Under the pieces are notes generated by a model, which was given only the letters and a program-made list of their open reading frames with translations, did no database searches and was not told where the DNA came from. This document shows positions 23,101 through 33,854 of a DNA stretch of 64,000 bases, one piece after another. Every line of letters starts with the position of its first letter. Within the stretch, counting starts at the first letter, position 1. The stretch covers positions 112,517 to 176,516 of the forward strand of contig WTXI01000068.1 of the NCBI GenBank assembly GCA_022376515.1, read 5' to 3'. The DNA comes from Lactifluus volemus. Lineage: Eukaryota > Basidiomycota > Agaricomycetes > Russulales > Russulaceae. A program made the translations under genes and the position numbers.

Positions 23101-26100
23101 ATGCGTGTGCTCTGGTCGTTTCTTTCTCCGCATCACCTGATGTAGTCCCATGCTCGTGTATTTCCATCCTGCCTCGTGTTCTCGCCATCTCCACCCCCTG
23201 CTACCCCTACGCCTGTCGTACTAATATCAGGGCTGGGCCGATTATTACAATCGTCACCCCTTTCAGGTTGGAGACACCTTAATCGAGATGGCATAATTCA
23301 AGTGACACCATTTTATCACTGGCACTCGGGCGCCGTTCCACACCCTATTGACTTCTTCAATGCCAGCACGACATTCTCACATCGAGAATTTAGCCTGAGA
23401 TCGCAAATACTATTACTTCTGGGTACTCTCTGTCCTCACTGGTTCCACCACTGACCAACTGAAATTTGATGCTTGGAGCTTGAAGCTTGAAGGACAAACC
23501 ATCTCTTTTTACATCCTCAAGGCGCGGATCTCTCCAGATCAGTTAGCACGGACAGTGACCAGCTGGAACGCCTAGGTTGGTGGCGATAGATTGACGAGGG
23601 GACATGAACACTATAGTATCCATATTACTCTATTTGTCTGTTGTCAGTGAGATCCCCGCATGTGAAGTGGATGGTCACCCTTTGGGTACTACCCTCACGT
23701 GTTGGGTTCTGCATGCAGCAACTGGGTTCCCACCGCGCCTCGCTCGCCACTCAAACCATGACTCACGTACAGTTATTAGCTGACTTTGTATATAATCTCC
23801 CGATTCACTGGCACATTTGGCACGTGAGTACTATCTCTGTATTGATGCGCAACTCGTCGTCATGAAGTAGTGAGAGCTCGTCGCTCGAACGGCAGCAAAC
23901 GGTTTCGGTTCATCGTACACCGAGAACTCTCACACGGCATGAAACGTGCGTTTGATACAAGAAACAAGCGAACCTCCGTCTCCATCCATCTCGACCATAC
24001 TCTAAAACGGAATTAGGATCCGAGTTGCCATAATACAAGATATCCATTGTATGAAGTTACATTCGGCGAGAAAATGAACGCTCGTTGTGACTCCTAAAAT
24101 TTTGTAATGACATTGTGACTGCTTCACCAGCACATCACCATTCGTATAGTACAATATTGGATGCTCCCAACATTCTACCCTCAGTGGCGCTTTACTTCCA
24201 ATGTACCGCTTGAGATCAACGAGGATTCGGAGGTTGCAAAGCGGTCATAGCTATATTGGGCGCTGCCGGCCCGGACTGGTGAGTGAGTTCAAGCCGAGAA
24301 CCATTTAGATCCCTAATATTACGATGATCCCCGAGAATTGTGGATATTGTTGTATTATTAGGACCCGAGAGAGACGCTACGGGTGGTGTGGTGTGTGACG
24401 AGGCGGAAATTGAACTCGAAAGGGAGGTCACTGGTTCATGGAGGAAACCATCAGATTGATTCACAATGGGATCTTCGTGTAAATGGAGATCCAGGCTCAG
24501 CGTGCGACCAGAATCAGGGGGAGAGGGTAGTGAAGAGCCAGATATCATAGGAGGTACCATAGTTGTTTCCCTGTTGAGTTGTGGAGTAGCGCCGCCGGCA
24601 TGGGTAGCCAGAGGGATAGAATTGGCGATAGATGAAGTGTGGATGATGCTTGGCGTTCGACTGACGGGTTCATCCTGTAAGGAAACAAAGGTACGGTTGC
24701 CTTCAAAACACAGGGGATCAGATGACGTGGAGATGTGGATAGCACGTCGAGACGCACCAAGGACACCGACAGTTAACGACTCATTTCCATGGTATGGGGT
24801 GGAATGGGCAGGGCTTGGTGTGGGTCTGGGAATGGTCAGAACGGTGTCGTGGATGGCGATGGGAGCGATAACGCCGAGTCCTGTTACATTGCCTTCTGAG
24901 AGATGGTCTGGATGGTCGCACAAAGCATGCAAAACTGCCCTCCGTAGGGTGTTTTCATCAACACTGGGATCGCAGAATGCTGTCAGGTCGGCATTGGTAT
25001 CTTGGTGTAAATCGAGGTACAGGTGACGAAATCCGATAAGGATATGCGAGGCGATTCCATCGGGCCCGCTTCTCTTTGCGTCTTCTACAAGGTCGTTCCA
25101 TAATGCACAAAACTCGTGCTGCAGTGCCGGAAGTGTCTCTCGGATGTCGAAATTGGAAAGTAATCGCGTAAAGTGTGATATCACACGAGTGGGCTTGTCC
25201 GGATTGAGCGATGGCATACGACCGCTGAGAATAATGTCGTGAATGGTATGGAACTGGCGAGTGACGTGAATGAGATTAGCAAGTAAAATGTTATCGCCTT
25301 GTCCGACGTAGGTATCGAAGTCAGTCTTGGATATAGCAGGGCATAATTGATCCCTAGCAAGGGCAAGCCAACGGCCGTCGCGGTTCCGAACGTTCGCGAT
25401 AATGCAGCCAACGATGCTTTGCGCACATAAAGGTGTCTCCTGGTCGCTCGTATTGCCTAGGTTTCTCAGGGAATGTCCCGTTTCAACCGAATCCAGTATG
25501 GCACGCCCCTCCCCAGTGAATACACCATCGAGGATCTCCCAAATTGCATCGAGAAGGCGTGCGGCGTCGGCTACCTTCACGCAGACGACGAGTCGCTGTA
25601 TTTTGTCCGACTCGGGGACGAGATTGGATAGCCAGGTACGGTGCAAGAATGAAACCAAAGCTGATGAAAGCTTCCACTCGCCGAGCTTTTGGAGAAGCTG
25701 TTGGGGATCCTTGACCACTTTCGAGCTGCGAAAGCCGAGGATGTACTGAAAAAATCTTTGTAATTCGTGGTCCTCGATTAAGGTTTCGAATGTCCACTTC
25801 AACACGCGGCTGTCGATCTCCGATTCTTGTTCTCGAATAGTGTCTTCGCCTAAATTCTCCATACGCTTGAAGATCTGATCATGATAGTAGGTGCTTAGAT
25901 CGTCAAAGCGATCGACTGTTGTGTCGTAACAACAACAAATACAACAGAGAAACAGGAAGGCCAGATATGATATGATGGAATAAAGAGACCAGATCACCGA
26001 GGAGAGGGGTGCATAGTATGGGCACTCATGCCAAAAGATTGGCATCAGGGTAATCAGCATGTATATCGCGCCAGAGACAGCAACCCACCACGCTACGGCG

Positions 26101-27626
26101 CGGAAGACGGTGGTATTGAGGTTGAAGAGATATATGAGAATTGCGGCAAAGAAGAGGAATAGTGCGAGCTGTATCAGAGTGGGTAATACATTGGCCGCCC
26201 TGGGAAGGTAGAACTTTTCAACGCCATGAGCGAAGAATGCGCGGATCCTTGCTCGGTCGTGGGGTCTGTGTCGGGGGGCTGAGTGATTCTGAGGTACCTC
26301 CGCGCCCATTGCTGGAGCAATGTCGCCAGCATAGCACAAGTGAGACTGATTGTCAAGCTCAGAATCAAGAGTGAGTTCACCCAGACAGCAGATTTAGGTG
26401 GGGAGAAGGGGTCTGGTTGAGCCGGAGTGACAGGGATAGATAGACGGGATGTGTTTGAGTCGGTGGAAACTTGAAACTCGTATATATTCTTGAGATAGAA
26501 TGCGGACGTGTCCTGGGGGTTTTGCTGGAGGCTCGGGGCAGTCACAGCGACCAATTGCGCAACTGCAGCAGAGAAAAGACCACTCTATAAAGTAGCTTGA
26601 ATTGAAAATGTATAAAATGTATGGAAAATGAAACTCACGAAAATTAGGATCCCGTCTGCGTCTCTGTGCCAGATGTCGGCCATTTTCTTGTCTTCTTCCT
26701 CTGCCATCTTCGAGTACATAAAGAAGAGAGGCCCCGAGCTATCAGCAAATTCACGCTGTGGTTCCTGATTCGTGTAAAGAGAGGGATCTGGTGGCAGATT
26801 TGGCGAGGGCGATAAGGAAGTAGGGTAGGATACATACTATTAGCTTGAGGTTGATTCTCTTCGGTGTAAGCTTCCATCGTAGAAATAAGAGCTATAGGGT
26901 GACGTAAGAAGAGTTCTCTGGGTCAGTAGACGACACCGACAGTACAAAATGTACTGGCAGGTCTAAGGGCAGGTCTAAGGGCTGAGGATTGGTCGAATAG
27001 GAACTTTGCGGACCGTGCATGAACTTTATACTTTATTTACTCCGCACTTGACGGGGAGAAGTAATTCTGGCTAGTTACTTATATCATGATTTTGGGCGTG
27101 CACGAGGCCGAGGCTCGGTTGAACCCATCATATGACTCCGAGTCGGAGCTGCTGCGGGTCTAAATGATACAAGAAATGATACGGGGGAACCAATAAGAAC
27201 ACGGAGTTCGGCAGAGAGTAGCATTCGCACACCGCAGTAATGACGTAAACAGTAAGGCTACTTCAACATGTTTTGTCCACGTGAGCACCTCCATGCCCAA
27301 TCGCGTAGGCCGTAGCCCACGAACCTTGTCCGTAGCATGCCTACTAGTATGCCTGCCCCAATCTGAGTGGTGATGCACCACCGGAGCCAGCAGGTGTGTT
27401 GCGATCCCATGTTCACGCCGTACTGATCCTCAGTCTCCTTCTTTTACATCCAGGCTAGGGACTCTTATTCATACAGTATATCATACCTCACTGCCTCATG
27501 CCATCTGCTTCGCCTCTTATCTCTCTTTAATTTACTAGCGGGGGAGTGTGTTTCTGGAGACATCTTCTATTGGCTCGTAGGTATTCGCTACCGTACTGTA
27601 TGCATCGGATTTGTTGTTGTGGCCAC
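23101..27626. repeat. Tandem segmental duplication, unit 3 (truncated, about 4.53 kb)
   Basis: The start is equivalent to 16667. Homology follows unit 2 through the DUF6535 gene and its upstream flank and stops at about 27626 (shared TTTGTTGTTGTGGCC, then unrelated sequence). The pseudogene half of the unit is missing. Offset from unit 2 is 6436 bp at the left and 6454 bp in the exons. Confidence 0.93.
24216..26877 (-). pseudogene. DUF6535-family gene, tandem copy 3, frameshifted
   Basis: Exons: 26838-26877, 26639-26787, 24216-26584. The start exon is one codon shorter (MEAYTEENQPQAN). The C tract in the long exon is again six bases (26273-26278), so the frame breaks at the same place as in copy 2, after RRYLRITQPP; the upstream frame stops at 26174 and the rest is open to 24216. 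No other stop was found. Protein-level identity to copy 2 is very high, with a few replacements in the tail (for example SDGFLHEP against SGIPHEP). The same caveats about a true lesion, homopolymer error or programmed shift apply. Confidence 0.85.
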
Positions 27627-28730
27627 GTGGATGACATCGTTGGTCGGCTAATAACATTCTTTTATGTGAACTAGTCACCTTGCACTTGTCTGCTTGTTCA
27701 ACAGTTGCTGATGTCCCGTCGTTGCGTGTCACTACGTTGGAGGGGGATATCCTGCCTTGCTCAAGTTGGTTTCATCGCCTCTGTTCCACCTGTATCGAGG
27801 ACAGCCGATCATTGCAATTGTCACACCACTTCATTTTTGGTTTGGAGGGACGTTATGATCGGGGCATCATAACACGAGCAGCATCATACAAGCCACCCAC
27901 CATTGAAGGCGGCAGACGCGGGTTCCGAGACAGAAAGAAAGTTTGAGCAAGTAGGGTGTTTGAGGTGCGGTCCTTTCAGCATATGAGATGATTAGATGTG
28001 CTATAGGGGCCCACCCATGTCTCCTCTCTATGAGGCTACAGGCCCTCCGGAGTAAGCTTTCTGAGGTTTTCAGGACGAACGGACAGCCGCCCGCAAACCG
28101 GGGCATACTAGCACTATTTCCCAGCGAGGCCGAAAGGAGTCATTTGGACCAGCTCGGCTAGTGGATCGCACAAGGAAATCACATTGGGGGAAACTGTCAG
28201 AGAGAAACTGGGTATGGATACAGGTAACTTACGTATAGAGGTCTCCTAGGTGCCTGTGTGACGTCGAAGCACAGTCCTCGTGGGAATCATACCCGGAGTG
28301 ATCACGCACTTTAGCCAGAAGAGGACGGCGTAATAGTAAGGGATACTTGTAGTGCCTGTGGTGGCTTCTAGGCTTCTAGGCACGCGTGGGGTGTACTAGC
28401 GCGCAGTTTATCTGAGTACCTTGCCTTGTCATTCTCGTACAGAAGTAGCACGTATGTGAGATATCTGCTGAGCTAGACTCTGACTATATGTGGCCCTAAG
28501 GGCCCAACTAAGGGATAGAAAGTTCATAAGTGCGGGCAAAAATGTATGCTAGCTTACAGTATGTGACTATGTCCGGAAACGATTCCGAACGCGTTCCGAG
28601 ATCAACGAGTGCCTGAGGGTTTGTCACGTGTTGGCATTTATGGTGACAATCATATAAACCATGGGGGTGTCTCTAAATCTTGACCCTTCCACGAGTCGCT
28701 ACGCTTTGTTCATCGTACTATAACTTCTTG
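26878..28730. other. Divergent spacer between DUF6535 copy 3 (-) and the plus-strand DUF6535 gene
   Basis: The first 750 bp are the unit 3 upstream flank. About 27755-27870 weakly resembles the left end of unit 1 (GTTGGTTTCAT, then CCGATCATTGCAATTGTCAC against CCGATTATTACAATCATCAC), suggesting a much older fourth remnant. From 27900 to 28620 nothing recognisable is seen. A CACGTG motif lies at about 28625 upstream of the next gene. Confidence 0.45.
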
Positions 28731-31096
28731 ATGTCCGAAGCAGCTCATCCAGAACCTATCGACGGAGAGCGGATCAATATGAGTGTGTTACACGCCACTA
28801 CACTTTATCATCGTCGTGACTTCTATTTTAGGTGGCCCTCCGAGTCAGCCAGCGCAAAATCAACCCTTGCAGGGACAGGCCAACTTCTCCGATGGCTCAG
28901 ACCCCCTCTTTAATATGTACGTAAAGATGACAGAGGATGAAGACAACAAATTGGCCCATCGCTGGCAAAAGGATGCTGACGGCATCCTTATCTTCGTGAG
29001 CCATACATCGACTCTACATTGGAGCCCAGTGACCAACGTGAATATTGTAGACCGGTTTATTCTCTGCTGCACTCGCTGCGTTGCTCACTGTTTCTGTTCA
29101 AGACCTACGACCAAACGCACAGGATGTCTCTGCATTTTATCTCGCGAACATCTATCTACTTCTCGCCGACGCAAACATATCGACCCTTGCCATTCCAGCT
29201 CAACCACCTCCCTTCTCTCCTCCGACGTATGCAGTCTACGTCAACTCACTTTGGTTCCTCAGTTTGGTCGTCAGCCTCACTTGTGCCCTATTGGCCACAT
29301 TGCTACAGCAGTGGGTGCGTCGATATGTCACAATCACACAACCACCGCGATACAGTCACGGTCCACACAAGCGAGCACCTATCCGTGCATTCTTTGCTGA
29401 TGGAGTGGAAAAGTTTCATCTTCATGGGTCTGTTGAGGCGTTGCCCGCTCTGCTTCATCTGTCTCTGTTCCTCTTCTTCTCTGGATTGGCTATTTATCTA
29501 TTCAATATCAACCATACTGTGTTTAGTGCGGTTGTTTGGTGGGTAGGACTTGCCGGAGCGATATACGTGTGCGTCACGTTGATGCCAATCTTCTGGCACG
29601 ATAGCCCCTACTATGCACCACTTTCTTCCTCAGTCTGGCGCTGCTACAATGGCGTCTCGTATACAATCCTCGAACTTCTCGGGTTCCTTTGGCCAGGGTA
29701 TCGGTACTCCGTTCCATTCTTCAATCGGATGATAACTTACCGCATCCGATTCATTCGGGGTATAACGAATGCCATCCAAGACACGAGCGCGGTGTTGTCA
29801 GCAGAGACCAGCAGCCGTATCCTGGAATGGATAATCCAAGCTCTGTACGAAGACAAGGAGCTCGAGCGGTTCTTCGAAGCCATCCCTGGCTTCTGTGGCT
29901 CGACAGAGGTCGGCGACCTCGAAAGTATTTTCTCCAAAGTGGAACAGACGTTGATAGGGGGATTTTCCAGATTTATGCGCCGTACATTGTCATCTAGTCT
30001 GGTCTTGGAGGCAGACAAAGAAAGGCGTGTCATCACCTGCGTGAAGACCGTCGATACCGCACACCTCTCCTATGCAACCATGGCCATTCTCGGGAGCGTT
30101 TTCGAAAATGGCGAAGATGTGTTACGATCAGTTGAAATGGGGCGATCTCTGAGAAGCAGTGGTGACAAAGCACCTGGTTTATGTTCACAAGGAATAATTG
30201 CTGGTATTATTGCAAGCGTGCCAGAACGAGAAGACCGTTGGATGGAAGTCGCCAAGGATCAATTGCGCGTATCAGACGAGGTGCTTCGAGATTACTTCAC
30301 GCATGGAGACAGTGTTTTACTTGCCAACTTGATCCACATCACCCGCCCACTGTTCCGCTTGTGTCTCGGGGATATTTCAAACATGGTTTCTTATCTATGG
30401 GACATCCTTCCACGCATTTCCAAATTCGACATTGAAAATACCCTTCCCGCACTTCAGCACGACTTCTGTGCTTTGTGGAACGAGATCACTCGAGAAGCGC
30501 AGGATCGCGGATCTTATCACATCGCGTATTATATTCTTCGACCCATTCGGCATCATTATATCGCTTTACATCGAGGCACCGATGCTGCCCGGACCCCTTC
30601 CACAAACGATGAGGACCCCATTCTGTTCCAGCCATCGTCATACTCATTGTGCAATATCCCGACTCATCGCTGTGACAGCGCGACAGGCGAGACCACTCAT
30701 CCTCTCACGATCACCTCCGACTCGCCCCCTTCCAATCCTCCCGACGCCGTTCTGAGCACGATCACAACTTCTTCAGAGCGTGATGTGTCATCCTTCCCTT
30801 CACTGACTTCAGACCATAGCCGCGTACGTTTTGCAGAAGTATCCCCGCACGATGTTCCTGATGCTACCCCATCCGAGTCCTTCCGCCGCTCTACTTCGAC
30901 TGCTGTCAACGTTGATACTGGCCACTTCGCTAGTACTTCACACGAACCACTATCACAAGTTCCCACCAATGAACCTCCTACAGTCCCACTCACTTACTAC
31001 TCACAGTCAATTCCTCGTCCTGTCCCGAGAGTATCGACATTCACTCCTCCCCCATCCTCTCCGCCTCCATCTTACAAGTTCACCGACCCGCAGTAA
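28731..31096 (+). CDS. DUF6535-family membrane protein (753 aa)
   Basis: Exons 28731-28782, 28832-28995, 29051-31096; GT-AG introns of 49 and 55 bp, phases agree, 753 aa. The start ATG (MSEAAHPEP) is chosen because its 52-nt exon has the same length and phase as in the paralogue at 33855. WQKDADGILIF, then TGLFSAALAALLTV, gives the DUF6535 core with helix 1. Helix 2 is in SLWFLSLVVSLTCALLATLL, and helices 3 and 4 are around LSLFLFFSGLAIYLF and VVWWVGLAGAIYVCVTLMPI. The cytosolic middle contains HGDSVLLANLIHITRP and DFCALWNE; the last 150 residues are Ser/Thr/Pro-rich. Function unknown. It lies divergently from array copy 3. The frame is intact, and the QPPR position that is frameshifted in copies 2 and 3 has no C homopolymer here. 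Confidence 0.92.
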
Positions 31097-32333
31097 GGTC
31101 GGCCACGTGGCTGGCCTCGAAACTTCGCTTTGTATACGACAAATGCTCACTCTTGTCATCCTCTCGTCCTGCCTTATTCCACTTCATTTTCTTGACACAG
31201 TATCCTCCTCGCGACATTGATCTCCCAGAGTAGTGGCAGAGATTTCATGTTGTCCCTGGGGATTTTACATGCAGTTGTATTTTCTATGAGTACTTAAGGT
31301 TCTTTTGTCTTTGAGAGGATCATTGGTATGGTGTTACCAAGTCGATTGATAGCTCTTTTCTTGTCATTCCTCACTTGCTAGTCTTGACCTTTCGTTCCGT
31401 ACCTCCTTTTTTGCGGTGTATCCGCATGAACTAGACATGCCTACCAACCAATTCCCCAGAGAGTGCAATACTCAGCGGCTTTGTGTTCTTACCAAGCAAG
31501 ATTGTAGCAAGCACCACCAAAGCACCAGTATCGCTGTGTATATCTACACGTCCGAGCCATCTGTCATGACGCCTACAGGATGAGATTTACGTGGTGCGAT
31601 ACGTGCGAAGGCATAACAGGTAATCATGACCACATATAGATGTATTGAGGCGGAGGTGGGGCGCATGATCTAGCCCCAGGGGCGGAAGAGATGGATTGTT
31701 GCAACGTTGGGTGTGAGTGTCTGTACCATTCAACTTGACTTGAATGGCGGGGTAGGGCCGTGAAACGAGACTGTCTTGTGAAGCGTCCTGCTGGACCTTG
31801 GTCACGTGCTCGTTCGGCGTTGACTTTTCGCGAATCCCAAGAGCTCCCAGATTTCGCAAGGCGCGTCGTACAACAAGATCATGAATGAGTGGAAAGGTAT
31901 ATCAGTTTCTTCCCTCGTATTGTTGAGTGCGCTTGTCTCATATTTTATTCTAGGACGGCTGGCCAGACCCTCGGCCCTTTGCCCTCGAGGTTGAGGCCTT
32001 GGAGGGGTAGGGCCGGGCTAGCCCTGGGTCTAAGAGTGCTTGGCCTGGCCCTAAACAGTTTAGGACATCACAATCGACATACAGCCAATCAGGCCTCAGG
32101 GGATGTCAACGTGGTGTAGATGGATAAAGACGACCAATGTAGCCGTCGATGGAATGTCGCTTTTGCCCAGGTGCCCCAATTTTTTTTTGACCTCCTACTA
32201 GTATTTTAACTTCTTCGACACCAAGCCGAACAGTCGACCAACAAACTTTGCCACCACCGCCGCCACCACCACCACCACCACCACCACCACCACCACCACC
32301 ACCACCACCACCACCACCACAACTCTACTTACA
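31097..32333. other. Spacer and carbonic anhydrase 5' region
   Basis: No gene supported. A GC-rich segment with internal symmetry (about 31953-32065, built of GGCC/GGGC blocks) could be a small repeat. A trinucleotide tract is listed separately. Confidence 0.4.
32251..32320 (+). repeat. (CCA)n microsatellite just upstream of the carbonic anhydrase start
   Basis: About 70 bases of almost uninterrupted CCA units (two CCG variants near the left end) finish 13 bases before the ATG at 32334. It would lie in the 5' leader or core promoter of the gene, where length changes could affect expression; that effect is inference. Confidence 0.9.
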
Positions 32334-33189
32334 ATGGGTCCGGGCCTCGAAAAAATCTTCTCGTCCAACTCCCACTGGCTTACAGCCATGAACGCGACAG
32401 AGCCTGAGTTCTTCGAACAGTCGGCCAAGGGCCAGTCCCCCAAGGTGGCGGGTGTATTCCTCCCTCCTCGGTGTACCCATTAACCAGGTGGATGCGTGCA
32501 GATCCTCTGGCTTGGATGCTCAGACTCGCGCGTCCCCGAGAGCCTCATCACCTCTTCGCGACCGGGCGATATCTTCGTCCACCGTAATATCGCCAAGTGT
32601 GTACCTCTGCTATCCTCTCCAACTCATATCATTGAGACCCATATACGTGACGTATAGCCAGGTTCATCCGGATGATGACAGCGTACTCTCGGTGATCGCC
32701 TATGCCACTGAGGTAGTCGGCGTCGAGCACAGTATGCTTCTCTCCTTCACATCCCACGTATGTCATTTGACCGAACGACCATGACTATATCCGTCCATCA
32801 TCGCAGTTCTGGTTATCGGCCACACAAACTGCGGTGGTGCCACTGCATGTCTCGACGCAGCCACGGAGAACACTTCGCCGAGTGAACCGACGACGCCCCT
32901 TGCGCGCTGGCTTGCCCCGCTCACCAAGCACGTTCGCACGCTTAAACTTGAAGGTCTCTCGAAGTCCGAGGCACTGATGAAGGTTGTCGAGGAGAGCGTG
33001 CGCGTGCAAGTTGCGAACATCGTCAATACCGTGCCCGTAAAGGCGACGTGGTCAGCAGGGAAAAAGAACCTATGGGTCCATGGACTTGTTTATGAGCTCG
33101 AAACGGGCCGTTTGAGGGATCTTGGCATCTCCCAGGGCAGTGCAGAAAAGCCAATGACTAATCGAATACAGTCCAGAGGCGCCCGATAA
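32334..33189 (+). CDS. Beta-class carbonic anhydrase (220 aa)
   Basis: Catalyses reversible hydration of CO2 to bicarbonate with a zinc ion; fungal members (NCE103 type) supply bicarbonate for carboxylases. Exons 32334-32444, 32502-32596, 32658-32731, 32807-33189; all GT-AG and in phase, 220 aa, normal length for the class. The zinc/catalytic motifs are present: CSDSRVPE (Cys ligand, Asp-Arg dyad) from exon 2 and GHTNCGG (His and Cys ligands) from exon 4. No targeting peptide is evident before [13 protein letters not shown], so it is probably cytosolic. The C-terminal end is uncertain: after [20 protein letters not shown] a small intron could move the stop downstream. It is flanked on both sides by DUF6535 genes with no functional link apparent. 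Confidence 0.93.
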
Positions 33190-33854
33190 GTCGAAAACAT
33201 CGGGAAGTAGCGAGTTAATTGTAGATATCTCTGCTGTCAGATCTGTCGTTTTCTCAGAGAATAATTATTCTACTTGAAACCATTTTGGGGGGATCTGTCA
33301 CAGGTTCTGCAAGGCAGACGGACACCGAATGGCTAGCCAGGATTTCTTTCCTGATGAAAAGAGTGGGCGTCACGCGAGGGCTGAAGACAGTGGGAAAGGG
33401 TGCGGATGGCAGTGGAAGCGTTGGAGGAAAGGTAGACAAGGGGAGAGCGATCGAGATGTGCAGTGAGGATGGGACGAGGTGAGCTCCATGCGCGGGGCCG
33501 CTTCGGTGCTGATATCGATGCGATGATAGCCTGGCTGAGCCGTGATCTCAGCTGGAGGAGCTGCAACTTCATCCAAGTGCAATGAAGTTTATCTCGAAGA
33601 TGACAGCCTGACATGACAGGTTCAGACTAGTAGGCCTTCCCCCGGGAAACTAGGCCGGGACAAAGTCGACCAGCTTAGACTGATGAAAAAGTGCAACAAA
33701 GGTCATGGAGATTCGGTTCGTGTGGGCCTCCCGGGCCGCCGCCGGGAAATATTGCCGTCAGGCCGACACAAGATAAATGTAGATTTAAAAAAAAAAGTTG
33801 ACCCATCACAGCTCGTTGACTCCGACCTCAAATTACATTTCCATCTCTCACAGA
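33190..33854. other. Spacer upstream of the third plus-strand DUF6535 gene
   Basis: No supported gene. Frames of 60-95 codons on both strands overlap each other and have no family resemblance. Confidence 0.4.

Noticed and set aside
10323..27626. Array read as nested LTR retrotransposons because of long direct repeats
   Set aside because: The repeats are whole gene-containing blocks with no TG...CA ends, primer-binding site, polypurine tract, gag or pol.
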